This document shows, piece by piece, positions 14,905-21,977 of a stretch of DNA of 29,864 nt. Position numbers and translations under genes: made by a program. This DNA is from CBDUBH01 sp965365345. Its GTDB lineage: Bacteria > Bacteroidota > Ignavibacteria > Ignavibacteriales > SURF-24. The notes under the pieces were generated by a model, which did no database searches, was not told where the DNA came from, and worked only from the letters and a program-made list of their open reading frames with translations. The stretch spans positions 1 through 29,864 of the forward strand of contig CBDUBH010000042.1 in NCBI GenBank assembly GCA_965365345.1, written 5' to 3'. The first letter of the stretch is position 1; each line of letters opens with the position of its first letter.

Positions 14905-14936
14905 AAGCCCGAAAACATTGTTTTTGGGCTTTTTTG
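14905..14936 (+). terminator. Intrinsic terminator after tRNA-Ser
   Basis: AAGCCC (14905-14910) pairs with GGGCTT (14926-14931), extended by AAAA/TTTT, then a T run. Confidence 0.75.
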
Positions 14937-15007
14937 TTTAATTATTCAACAATTTCTTACAATTATTACCATAAAAACCACTGAAAAAATCTGTCCTGGT
15001 CATTTTT

Positions 15008-15027
15008 TAGTCACAAAATAGTCACAA
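15008..15027. repeat. Direct repeat TAGTCACAA, candidate integrase arm sites
   Basis: Two exact copies at 15008-15016 and 15019-15027, 11 bp apart (one helical turn), with a related TGGTCA at 14998-15002. The position, between the tRNA 3' end and the integrase side of the element, is that expected of arm-type binding sites of a tyrosine integrase. Function is inference. Confidence 0.5.
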
Positions 15028-15058
15028 GAAAAATTTACCAATCCTATTTTTAACGTGC

Positions 15059-15808
15059 TTATGCCTTATTTGCCACCCAATCAAATTCGCTTATTTTCAT
15101 GCAAATTTCATCAAATAAATTATCCTTTTTATGATTAAATCTGAATTCAATTTCCTTTAAATACAAAATCAAATATTTATCTTCTACACCGTTGAACTTC
15201 ATGAGTTTTTCCTTAGTGAATCTCCAGAATTCATTGTACTCACTGAATTTTTTATCGTTACCTTTTTTTATTGTTTTCTTTACCTTATTAAATTTTAACT
15301 CATAAATTACTCCAGTGATTTTTCCTTTACTCCGCAACATTGAAAAATAGTTTTCTGATGGATCAGTATAATTAAAACAAAATCCATCTTTTTGTTTTTC
15401 AATACCAATCCTTTTTTCTTGCGCAGTAACTCTGCTGAATTTTTCAATTGAGCTTTTATTTAATCCTGAAATAGAAAATCTTATGGATGTATAAAGATTA
15501 TGCACAGCTTTGTATCCTAAATTTAACTCAGCCGAACAATTTTGTGCATTTATTTCCATTTCAAATAATTTAACGGCCATAAGAAACTGTTGTAAACTTA
15601 AAGATGATGTTTCAAGTATACTGTTTTTTCTTGTACTCCATTCAGATTTGCATTTATAGCACTTAAATCTGTTCCTCCTTACGATACCTGTTTTATCTGA
15701 TACGCACTTGATACAAAAATCAAATCTTTTTAGTATACCGATTTGCCGCAGGTAATTTTCAGTTTCTGTTTCATTTTGAATTAAATCAAGTAAATCCACT
15801 AATCTCAT
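15059..15808 (-). CDS. IS1595/ISXO2-like transposase-derived protein lacking the usual catalytic motif
   Basis: 249 residues. N-terminal zinc ribbon ('CIKC...' and 'FKCYKCKSEWSTRKNSIL', about residues 31-65), helical middle ('LQQFLMAVKLFEMEINAQNCSAELNLGYKAVHNLY') and a C-terminal block 'EYNEFWRFTKEKLMKFNGVEDKYLILYLKEIEFRFNH' that matches the end of ISXO2-like transposases. The central part is short and the family's opening DDE-type motif ('DE-x-Y-GG') is not seen; instead there is 'IGIEKQKDGFCFNY'. So it is probably inactive as a transposase or repurposed. No terminal inverted repeats flank it. Start by GGAGG 5 nt before ATG 15808. It lies between the tRNA target and the integrase. Confidence 0.65.
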   Translation of the reverse strand: MRLVDLLDLIQNETETENYLRQIGILKRFDFCIKCVSDKTGIVRRNRFKCYKCKSEWSTRKNSILETSSLSLQQFLMAVKLFEMEINAQNCSAELNLGYKAVHNLYTSIRFSISGLNKSSIEKFSRVTAQEKRIGIEKQKDGFCFNYTDPSENYFSMLRSKGKITGVIYELKFNKVKKTIKKGNDKKFSEYNEFWRFTKEKLMKFNGVEDKYLILYLKEIEFRFNHKKDNLFDEICMKISEFDWVANKA

Positions 15809-15827
15809 TTTACCTCCATACACAAAA

Positions 15828-15862
15828 AAACCGCCCCCATTTTCATAAACGGAAGCGGCTAT
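15828..15862 (-). terminator. Terminator-like hairpin after the integrase gene
   Basis: Minus strand: AGCCGCTTCC... pairs imperfectly with GGGGGCGGT, followed by TTTTTTT (15827-15833 complement). Lies 35 bp after the integrase stop. Confidence 0.6.
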
Positions 15863-15895
15863 ATTTTTATTACTGTTTTATTCATCGCTGAAAAA

Positions 15896-16975
15896 TTAAA
15901 TCAGCGAATCGAGTTTTGATACATCATCATGCCTGTCCTCTAGTCTCAAGTGAGCGTATATCATGGTTTCCTGGATATTGGCGTGCCCTAATAGTTTTTG
16001 AACCACTTCAATCCTTACTCCTTTTTGAACCAGTTGAGAGGCAAATGTGTGACGGAATTTATGCAGATAAAGCCTTGACTTTATCCCAGCTTCAGTTCCG
16101 ATTTTTATGCACGCTTCAAGAAGCCTTCTATCGCTTAACTTTTTCCCTTCGATTGACGGAAAAACATAGGTATCCGAAGATTTATTTTTATTAAGCTTAG
16201 TGATCATCTCAAGCATGGTTTTGTTCATCGGGATGCTTCTTTCAGAATAAAATGTTTTAACTTTTACTTCATCTTTCGGTCTTACATGTATCAGCTTTCG
16301 GTTAAGATCTATATCATTCCATGTAAGGTTCTTAAGCTCACCGATTCTCATTCCAGTATGCAGAAGTCCAGTAAAAGCATTTTTGTAGGCATCTGGCATT
16401 TTCTGGTCAAAGAACTTTTTTAATTCCTCGGCAGTAAAATAATCTGGCCTTTTCTTTTCCACTTTCAAATTTTTTACGTGCTGCATAGGATTTTTATTGA
16501 TATTGCCTTTGTTTACCTCACTTCCAAAAAACGCTTTAATTGTTTGTATGAAGAAGTTCACGGTCTTAGGTTTTGCCTTAATTACCTTAACTGTATTGCC
16601 TTTCGGATCTTGCTTTTCCTTTACCAGTTCTTTTTTAAGGTCATCTGCATCCTGAGAAGTAAACTCATCAACATAGTTATAATTAAGTGAGTCAATAAAA
16701 TATCTGAATTGATTTATAACAAAGTTGTATTTCTGTTTTGATTTATCCCTCAGATCGGCTTTTGAGAGTTTGAAGTCATCAAATGCATCATTGAAAGTTC
16801 TTCTTTGCTTTTTAACTTTTGATTCTCCCAGTTTTTGTTCATTCTTTGTTCCTTCAATTTTGTTTATAAATACTTCAGCTTCTGATTTTTTGTTAAAATC
16901 CTTGCGGATCCTTTTGCCGTTTATATCATATACATCGGCACGGTAAGTCCCGCTTTTGTTCTTTCTTATAGACAT
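15896..16975 (-). CDS. Tyrosine recombinase (site-specific integrase)
   Basis: 359 residues. An N-terminal AP2-like/arm-binding segment ('KSGTYRADVYDINGKRIRKDFNKKSEAEVFI'), a SAM-like core-binding domain (about 60-165) and a catalytic domain with R210 in 'HTGMRIGEL', H305-x-x-R308 in 'HKFRHTFASQL', His in 'LLGHANI' and nucleophile Y340 in 'TMIYAHL'. All catalytic residues are present, so it should be active. It would integrate and excise the element at the tRNA-Ser gene. One base separates it from the upstream excisionase-like gene, so the two are cotranslated from one mRNA. Confidence 0.93.
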   Translation of the reverse strand: MSIRKNKSGTYRADVYDINGKRIRKDFNKKSEAEVFINKIEGTKNEQKLGESKVKKQRRTFNDAFDDFKLSKADLRDKSKQKYNFVINQFRYFIDSLNYNYVDEFTSQDADDLKKELVKEKQDPKGNTVKVIKAKPKTVNFFIQTIKAFFGSEVNKGNINKNPMQHVKNLKVEKKRPDYFTAEELKKFFDQKMPDAYKNAFTGLLHTGMRIGELKNLTWNDIDLNRKLIHVRPKDEVKVKTFYSERSIPMNKTMLEMITKLNKNKSSDTYVFPSIEGKKLSDRRLLEACIKIGTEAGIKSRLYLHKFRHTFASQLVQKGVRIEVVQKLLGHANIQETMIYAHLRLEDRHDDVSKLDSLI

Positions 16976-16976
16976 T

Positions 16977-17279
16977 TTACATAATACCCTCCGTTATTAT
17001 TTTTGCCAGTTCATCCCTATGAATCATTTTCCTGGTGCCGAAAGATTTTGAGTTTATCTTTCCGTTTTTAATTCTGATCCTTATCGACTCATAGCTTTGT
17101 CCTAAGAGTTTTGCAGCTTCTTTGATGTTAAAGAGTATCTTGCTGGGATAGGTTTGAATTAAAAATTCCAGATTAGTTGAATATGATTCCGCTGAGTGTG
17201 AAAGAGCGGATGTTTTCAGATCAATGTTTGCGGCAGGCAGTTGAGCCTTGCCTTTGCTTAAATCGATTTTTTGAGCCAT
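16977..17279 (-). CDS. Excisionase-like helix-turn-helix protein
   Basis: 100 residues. The last ~55 form a MerR/excisionase-type HTH: 'FNIKEAAKLLGQSYESIRIRIKNGKINSKSFGTRKMIHRDEL', the pattern of Xis/AlpA-like DNA-binding proteins; the first 45 are low-complexity. Its TAA is one base from the integrase ATG, the usual xis-int arrangement. It probably directs excision and may regulate the operon. No ribosome box is clear. Confidence 0.7.
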   Translation of the reverse strand: MAQKIDLSKGKAQLPAANIDLKTSALSHSAESYSTNLEFLIQTYPSKILFNIKEAAKLLGQSYESIRIRIKNGKINSKSFGTRKMIHRDELAKIITEGIM

Positions 17280-17387
17280 TTGATATTTTTTGGTTTCAGT
17301 TTATTTAATAAGTACATCCTCTACAGGTTTCTTATACCTAAAAGGATGACTTATATGTATGCCGCTGATTGCGGTCTTTTAACATTG

Positions 17388-17405
17388 GATTTGAAAATTC
17401 AAATC
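17388..17405. promoter_or_regulatory. Palindrome upstream of the xis-int operon
   Basis: GATTTGAA and TTCAAATC, 8-bp perfect arms with an AA spacer, in the 150-bp gap between the radical-SAM gene end and the excisionase start; operator-like. A short hairpin CCGC-TGATT-GCGG followed by TCTTTT (plus strand) lies next to it at 17362-17379. Confidence 0.35.
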
Positions 17406-17429
17406 GAAAAGAGGGGAGTTAAAATTCCC

Positions 17430-18764
17430 TTAACCCGTTATTTCCTTGTAATCAAGATCAAGTTCATCCCACATTTCTGCTGTTTCCGCGGCAAGATTGA
17501 TATTGCAATTGGTATGCTTGTCGAATTCTTCTATCAATTTTCGGTAGATCGTTTTCCTTTGATCAAAATCGTAACGCAATTTATCATAACTTCCTTGCGT
17601 TCTTTGCATTGGTTCGTCAAAGAAATTTGACTGCGGGAAAAAATCCTTGCACATGTTTCTGAGTTCATGAGTTAACCTTAAACCTCCGATGTTAATTTGA
17701 TAAATTTTCTTCGGATCTATATTTTGCATGACTTTTCCGACCATATCGATATAATCTTTCTCATATCCCGTGTAGAAGATTATCGGCTCTATCTGAAGTC
17801 TTATCTTGTAACCTCCTTTTTCTTGAAGTTTCTTTATCGCTTTTATCCTGTCATCAAGTGATGAGGTGCCGTGCTCGTAATTATTTATTACATGTTCGGT
17901 ATTTAATCCCATTATGACCGAAACACGGTTATCACCGTCATGCTTATAAAGGGAGTCTAATTGAGCGGATTTTGTAAAAAACCTTATCTTGAATTCGGGA
18001 TTCCTTTTCAACAGATCTATAAAGAAATCAAGGTGACCTGCTATATGATCAATGCCTGCGATATCTGTGTATTCACCGATATTAAACGATAATTCCTTTT
18101 GCTTATCTTTTTCGAATATTTTCTCTATCTCGGTTTCTGATATAGTAAGATTATTGAGTCCGTCAAAATTCAGAGGTTTCAGATAATCTTTCCACGAGTT
18201 TTTCAGGTGGTCAAATACTTTTTCATAAGTCAGTTCCACGGATCCTTTTTTAGATAACTTGTCACGGAATTTATTTGCTATGGTATTAAAACCGTCTGGT
18301 ACTTTCGTCATGGGATCTTTTGAACATCTTGAAGCTAATTCCAATAACGTCATAATACCAGGATAAATATATTTTTCATTTTTTATCTCATTTTCAATCA
18401 TTCCGAGATTACTATGGATCCTTTGGTACTGCTGGTACTTGAATGATTTATTCAGATAACAACCTTCACACTTAAAGCAGCAGTGCATCATGGTTTTGAC
18501 CATGATGGCTGGATTTTCAACTATGTTACCTGGACTGGGAAAAAGTTCGAGAAAACTGATTGTACGAGGAGAGACTAAAAGCGACTCCTTCATGTAATGG
18601 AATCTTTCAGCATCGCTCATATTTTCTGGGAAACCTGGAAGACTGCTATTGTTATAAATTATTTCAATAGACTTATCCAAAGATTCCGCTCTGTTTATTA
18701 TTTCTTTTGTAATCGGATCATTCAACGATTTTTCGTTAATTATTATTCTTTTTGGTATGTACAT
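17430..18764 (-). CDS. SPL-like radical SAM protein (spore photoproduct lyase superfamily)
   Basis: 444 residues. The [4Fe-4S] motif CxxxCxxC is C95-C99-C102 in 'HCCFKCEGCYL'. Downstream the SPL fold is easy to follow: 'YTDIAGIDHIAGHLDFF', 'KIRFFTKSAQLDSL', 'NYEHGTSSLDDRIKAIKKL', 'PIIFYTGYEKDYIDMV', and a terminal 'AETAEMWDEL'. True spore photoproduct lyase has 'SCTSDIVGIDH'; here the aligned piece is 'GEYTDIAGIDH', so the H-donor cysteine appears replaced by Glu. About 85 extra residues sit between the cluster and that point. So the chemistry (DNA-lesion repair or another radical step) is open. The organism type does not form spores. Ribosome site AGGAAG; a second radical-SAM gene ends 67 bp upstream on the same strand. 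Confidence 0.8.
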   Translation of the reverse strand: MYIPKRIIINEKSLNDPITKEIINRAESLDKSIEIIYNNSSLPGFPENMSDAERFHYMKESLLVSPRTISFLELFPSPGNIVENPAIMVKTMMHCCFKCEGCYLNKSFKYQQYQRIHSNLGMIENEIKNEKYIYPGIMTLLELASRCSKDPMTKVPDGFNTIANKFRDKLSKKGSVELTYEKVFDHLKNSWKDYLKPLNFDGLNNLTISETEIEKIFEKDKQKELSFNIGEYTDIAGIDHIAGHLDFFIDLLKRNPEFKIRFFTKSAQLDSLYKHDGDNRVSVIMGLNTEHVINNYEHGTSSLDDRIKAIKKLQEKGGYKIRLQIEPIIFYTGYEKDYIDMVGKVMQNIDPKKIYQINIGGLRLTHELRNMCKDFFPQSNFFDEPMQRTQGSYDKLRYDFDQRKTIYRKLIEEFDKHTNCNINLAAETAEMWDELDLDYKEITG

Positions 18765-18782
18765 ATTCTTCCTATTTAATTT

Positions 18783-18807
18783 AGTGAGGCCTCTGGATTA
18801 GAAAGCC
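18783..18807. repeat. Hairpin in the spacer between the two radical-SAM genes
   Basis: GAGGC (18785-18789) and GCCTC (18802-18806) pair around a 12-nt loop within the 67-bp spacer, just before the ribosome site of the downstream gene. On the coding (minus) strand no T run follows, so it is not a normal terminator; it may stabilise or separate the two messages. Confidence 0.35.
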
Positions 18808-18831
18808 TCGGGTTTTATGTTTGATAATTAA

Positions 18832-19803
18832 TTAAATGATGCAATTCCAATTCTCCTTGTTTAACATCGAATAGCCCATATCAACGATAGGGCTTTTTTG
18901 CAGTGAAAGTCTTTCATTTAGTTTCGATGGAACTGCCCAATTGTTTTTTGAAATGACGGTCGGAAGCAATATTTCCAAGGTTTGACCTTTACTTATCTCT
19001 TCGCCGCTTCTTATAATAAAATCCTCATTATAAAAATCGTTTTTACCGCTTCTAATGCAAAGGTTTCCTTGAAGGAGTTCGTCATAACTGGTTGAGATCA
19101 CCTCACTACGATCAAAGTAATTTAATTCCTTGTGCTTGAAGGCCTTTGCTCCGCTGGCAAAAGTTGTCTCTTTCAGTTTTGTTAGATCATCTGTATCTCC
19201 AAAGAAAGGCATAGCCATGACCCGCACAAAAATATCCTTATCTGAAAAAATTCTAATGGTTTGAAGTCTTTTGTTTATTGATGGAGTGAACATTTCTAGA
19301 TTTCTTATTTCCTTTTCATCTATGTGGGCAAAGCTCATTTCAATCTGAACCATATGCTTCATCCTTTCAAGAATCTCCAAATGTTTTACGATCACATGGC
19401 TTTTGGTCAATATGTGAAGCATCCATTTATTACCATGATTCCAATGGCGTTCAAAAACTTCGAGTATCTCTTTCATTACATTTTTGTCTGTTTTCTCCAT
19501 CCTAGAAAAAACAATCGGGTTGTATGGATCGCATGCCTCGTTTATCTGAACTCTTTTTAAGTGCTGCGGGAGATCTTGAAGTTTACCAAGTTCTTTATCC
19601 AAGAGTTGGGCAATATTTTCTTTTATTTCGATATTTTGGAAAAATTCGGATGGAGTTTTTCTTAAAGCCAAATAACTGAAGCAGTACTTGCAACCGAAGA
19701 AACATCCTTTAGTGGGATTTAACGTGAATGGGAATCCGTATTGCAGGAAGTTCTTTTGCGGATTTAAAGCTTTTGAGGATGTCTTATAGATTACGTTTCT
19801 CAT
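18832..19803 (-). CDS. Second SplB-superfamily (COG1533-like) radical SAM protein
   Basis: 323 residues. CxxxCxxC is C34-C38-C41 in 'NPTKGCFFGCKYCFSYLA', followed by 'RVQINEACDPYNPIV' and 'WMLHILTKSHVIVKHLEILERM', 'IEMSFAHIDEKEIRNLEMFTPSINKRL', the radical-SAM barrel pattern of the SplB/Rv2578c-like group. Its last ~100 residues ('LCIRSGKNDFYNEDFIIRSGEEISKG...') match nothing I know and may bind substrate. It precedes the SPL-like gene with 67 bp between, so the two probably act as a pair. It is set apart from the gene upstream by a terminator at 19823-19856. Substrate unknown. Confidence 0.78.
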   Translation of the reverse strand: MRNVIYKTSSKALNPQKNFLQYGFPFTLNPTKGCFFGCKYCFSYLALRKTPSEFFQNIEIKENIAQLLDKELGKLQDLPQHLKRVQINEACDPYNPIVFSRMEKTDKNVMKEILEVFERHWNHGNKWMLHILTKSHVIVKHLEILERMKHMVQIEMSFAHIDEKEIRNLEMFTPSINKRLQTIRIFSDKDIFVRVMAMPFFGDTDDLTKLKETTFASGAKAFKHKELNYFDRSEVISTSYDELLQGNLCIRSGKNDFYNEDFIIRSGEEISKGQTLEILLPTVISKNNWAVPSKLNERLSLQKSPIVDMGYSMLNKENWNCII

Positions 19804-19822
19804 TTTCTAATTGTCCTTAAAT

Positions 19823-19856
19823 AAAAAAAAGCCGCCTACGAAGTTACGTAAGCGGC
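19823..19856 (-). terminator. Intrinsic terminator upstream of the radical-SAM pair
   Basis: GCCGCCTACG (19831-19840) pairs with CGTAAGCGGC (19847-19856), one mismatch; the minus strand continues into eight Ts. Ends the 19924-20604 transcript before the radical-SAM genes. Confidence 0.8.
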
Positions 19857-19923
19857 CGCTTTGTTTTGTTGATTGTTTTTTATCTGATCTTTTATTGATC
19901 AAATTGTTTTAAGTGTTATTCAA

Positions 19924-20604
19924 TTATTCTTTTATTGATAATTTTTCCTTCAATCTGTTTTTGGTTTCTGAATCAAGATGTTCTAGAAGATTATTTAATT
20001 GAATGAAAATCTCTTTGTAAGTTTTTCCTTCAAAGCATGCGAAAAACTGAACATTGCTTACCGTAGAAATAAAGAATTTTACTCCCTGATTTTCTTTTTG
20101 CTTTTCATTATGTTCTTTGATCTCTTCTAATTCTTCATCTGTATAATCACCCACTACTTCTTCCGAAAGCGTCAGGTATTGATTTGATTTTACTAATTCT
20201 GCAAGTTCGATATGATAATTATCGCTAAGACCTAATTCTTCAATATCATTAGACTCAAATACCGTAACGCAAAGTTCAGCGGCATTTTCATCAACAACCT
20301 TTAGACCAATCCTTATTTCACTGAAATTGCCAAAGTAACCATAGTCATCGTTGTTTATATCTTTTTCAATTGGCCAAGTCCAAACTTCCTCAAACTGTGA
20401 AAGTTCTTTTACTTTCAAGTTTTCAATTTGGTGCATTGGCACCTTTACGGTAATTGCTTCATGATATTCGGCTTCCTGGCCGTTGATAAAGATCTTTCTT
20501 TCCCCGTTTTCTGTTGTGATTTCAACTTTTTTCATGTTTTTTCCTTTTGAGTTTGTTTGTTTTAAGTTGTTTTGTTTTAAGTTGTTTTGTTTTTGAGTTT
20601 TCAT
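19924..20604 (-). CDS. Acidic protein of unknown function
   Basis: 226 residues from ATG 20602-20604 (AGGAG 5 nt upstream). The first ~23 residues are a Gln/Asn/Lys repeat encoded by a 15-nt tandem repeat; an alternative start at 20535 ('MKKVEITTENGERKIFINGQEA', AAGGA upstream) skips it. The main part is acidic, beta-rich at the start and helical at the end ('FEGKTYKEIFIQLNNLLEHLDSETKNRLKEKLS'). No cysteine cluster, membrane segment or known family; not recognised. It has its own regulatory region and terminator and lies between the TPR gene and the radical-SAM pair. Confidence 0.6.
   Translation of the reverse strand: MKTQKQNNLKQNNLKQTNSKGKNMKKVEITTENGERKIFINGQEAEYHEAITVKVPMHQIENLKVKELSQFEEVWTWPIEKDINNDDYGYFGNFSEIRIGLKVVDENAAELCVTVFESNDIEELGLSDNYHIELAELVKSNQYLTLSEEVVGDYTDEELEEIKEHNEKQKENQGVKFFISTVSNVQFFACFEGKTYKEIFIQLNNLLEHLDSETKNRLKEKLSIKE
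20540..20600. repeat. 15-nt tandem repeat coding QNNLK units
   Basis: On the minus strand AACAAAACAACTTAA recurs in direct tandem just after the start codon of the acidic protein, giving QNNLKQNNLKQTN. Two good copies plus a partial one. Confidence 0.55.
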
Positions 20605-20721
20605 GTTTTCTCCTATAGAGTTTTTTAACAATTTCTTTTTTAAATGAGAAATTTGGTTGTTGATTAGGTTCTGATTAAGTCATAACTTGGCGGCTAATAT
20701 GCCGCAAGTAAAAAAAATTAT

Positions 20722-20761
20722 ACACATTACTGGATGTGTTACTCGGATTTGATAAATCCGA
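20722..20761. promoter_or_regulatory. Two adjacent palindromes in the acidic-protein leader
   Basis: ACACAT/ATGTGT (20722-20739) and TCGGATTT-GAT-AAATCCGA (20743-20761). On the minus strand they are followed by TATAAT (about 20714-20721) and then the hairpin ACTTG(G)CGGC/GCCGCAAGT (20683-20709). Looks like an operator-promoter-leader arrangement for the gene at 19924-20604. Confidence 0.45.
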
Positions 20762-20829
20762 TCAATTGATATTTTGAAAGCTATTTTGATAGAGTAGAAT
20801 ACTGGTAGTAAGAATGAGATAAACTTCTG

Positions 20830-21630
20830 TTAAATGCTGATCCCGAAACTGGATTGAAGTACTTCTTTTGCATAAGGAACACCATCTCTTGCCGCTTCGG
20901 TTAGAAGATTCATCCCCTTTTCATCTTTGCCCGTGTTTAAGTAACATTCTGCGAGCTTGATAAGCATTTCTGAATCGTTAGGGTATATTTTCAGATATTT
21001 TTCCATATAGATCACTGCGTTTTTAATATCATCGTTTTCATAATAGGTTTCTGCAAGGTAGTAATAGACATCGAGTTCATCAGTATCCAATACTTTGTAT
21101 TTACCCATCGCTTTTTTCAGGTGATCGATTATTTTCAAATAGTTCACATCATTAAACATTTCAGGTTCATTGATTAAAAACAGAGCCATTAAATAATTTA
21201 AGTCTACTGAATTCGGAAATTTGCTCAAACCAATTTTAAGATAATCAAGGGCATCCATTATTAATTTAGATTTATTAAGAAGAAGAAAAACTAAATTCGA
21301 ATATGCTGATTCTTCTTGAATATCCAAACTGATTGATGCTTTGAAATACTCGATCGCTTCATGGGTATTGCCCTTTATCATCATCACTTGGGCCAGAATG
21401 TAATTGATTACCGAATGATTCGGATACATCTCATATGCTTTTTTAATGACCATCTCGGCTTTAGTTAGATTATTGATGTCCACATAGCATGAGGTTAACT
21501 GCGCATATGGCTCTGGATTTGCAGGTTCAATCTGACGGCATTCATCGAACAACTTAATTGCTTTGAAGATATCGTTCTTGCGTAAATGTTTTACTGCCTG
21601 ATCAAAAGTTTTGTCGTACTGTGATTTCAT
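20830..21630 (-). CDS. TPR repeat protein
   Basis: 266 residues of consecutive tetratricopeptide repeats, e.g. 'AIKLFDECRQIEPANPEPYAQLTSCYVDINNLTKAEMVIKKAYEMYPNHSV', 'HEAIEYFKASISLDI', 'DVYYYLAETYYENDDIKNAVIYMEKYLKIYPND' (shown in part); about six units. No signal peptide, so a cytosolic protein-protein scaffold. Ends 'AARDGVPYAKEVLQSSFGISI'. AAGGA 6 nt before the ATG. It is divergent from the 613-residue gene, the 347-bp gap carrying three 26-bp repeats. Partner unknown. Confidence 0.8.
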   Translation of the reverse strand: MKSQYDKTFDQAVKHLRKNDIFKAIKLFDECRQIEPANPEPYAQLTSCYVDINNLTKAEMVIKKAYEMYPNHSVINYILAQVMMIKGNTHEAIEYFKASISLDIQEESAYSNLVFLLLNKSKLIMDALDYLKIGLSKFPNSVDLNYLMALFLINEPEMFNDVNYLKIIDHLKKAMGKYKVLDTDELDVYYYLAETYYENDDIKNAVIYMEKYLKIYPNDSEMLIKLAECYLNTGKDEKGMNLLTEAARDGVPYAKEVLQSSFGISI

Positions 21631-21687
21631 TTTTTGTTCCTTCGTTTTGTTATAAGGTTATTGAATTTTGTGCCTGTAATAAGGAAT

Positions 21688-21713
21688 GGACAGATGAAAG
21701 GTGAAATGTAACC
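21688..21713 (+). repeat. 26-bp bipartite repeat, copy A
   Basis: GGACAG-N14-GTAACC. Spacer ends in TGAAAT. First of three direct copies in the gap upstream of the 613-residue gene, 58 bp from the divergent TPR start. Also see copies B, C and D. Confidence 0.7.
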
Positions 21714-21763
21714 TTGCTGTAAAAATATTTTAATTATTTTTTTACCGCTCTTTATTTATATAT

Positions 21764-21789
21764 GGACCGATAAAACGTAAAATGTAACC
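21764..21789 (+). repeat. 26-bp bipartite repeat, copy B
   Basis: GGACCG-N14-GTAACC, one change from copy A in the first box; 76 bp after copy A, preceded by TTTATATAT. Confidence 0.7.
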
Positions 21790-21870
21790 TTTCGCTGGTG
21801 AAAATTTTATAAATATTTAAAGAGGGACTTGGAATTATAATCCTTTTGCTCACCATTCTTCAAATTATAT

Positions 21871-21896
21871 GTACAGAAGGAAGCTGAAAAGTAACC
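21871..21896 (+). repeat. 26-bp bipartite repeat, copy C
   Basis: GTACAG-N14-GTAACC, one change in the first box; 107 bp after copy B and 82 bp before the GTG start of the 613-residue gene. Confidence 0.7.
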
Positions 21897-21977
21897 GTGA
21901 AGAGAAAAATTTTTAACCTTTATTTTTTTTAATTAAACCGATAATTAAGTACCAGTTTATAATAATTAGGAAAACGA

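Noticed and set aside
15059..15808. Complete insertion sequence
   Set aside because: No terminal inverted repeats or target duplication seen, and the catalytic core looks incomplete.
17271..17630. Plus-strand open frame opposite the SPL-like gene and the xis leader
   Set aside because: Antisense to a well-supported gene, no ribosome site and no recognisable protein pattern.
17430..18764. Annotation as bona fide spore photoproduct lyase
   Set aside because: The equivalent of the catalytic Cys seems absent, an insertion is present, and nothing else suggests sporulation.
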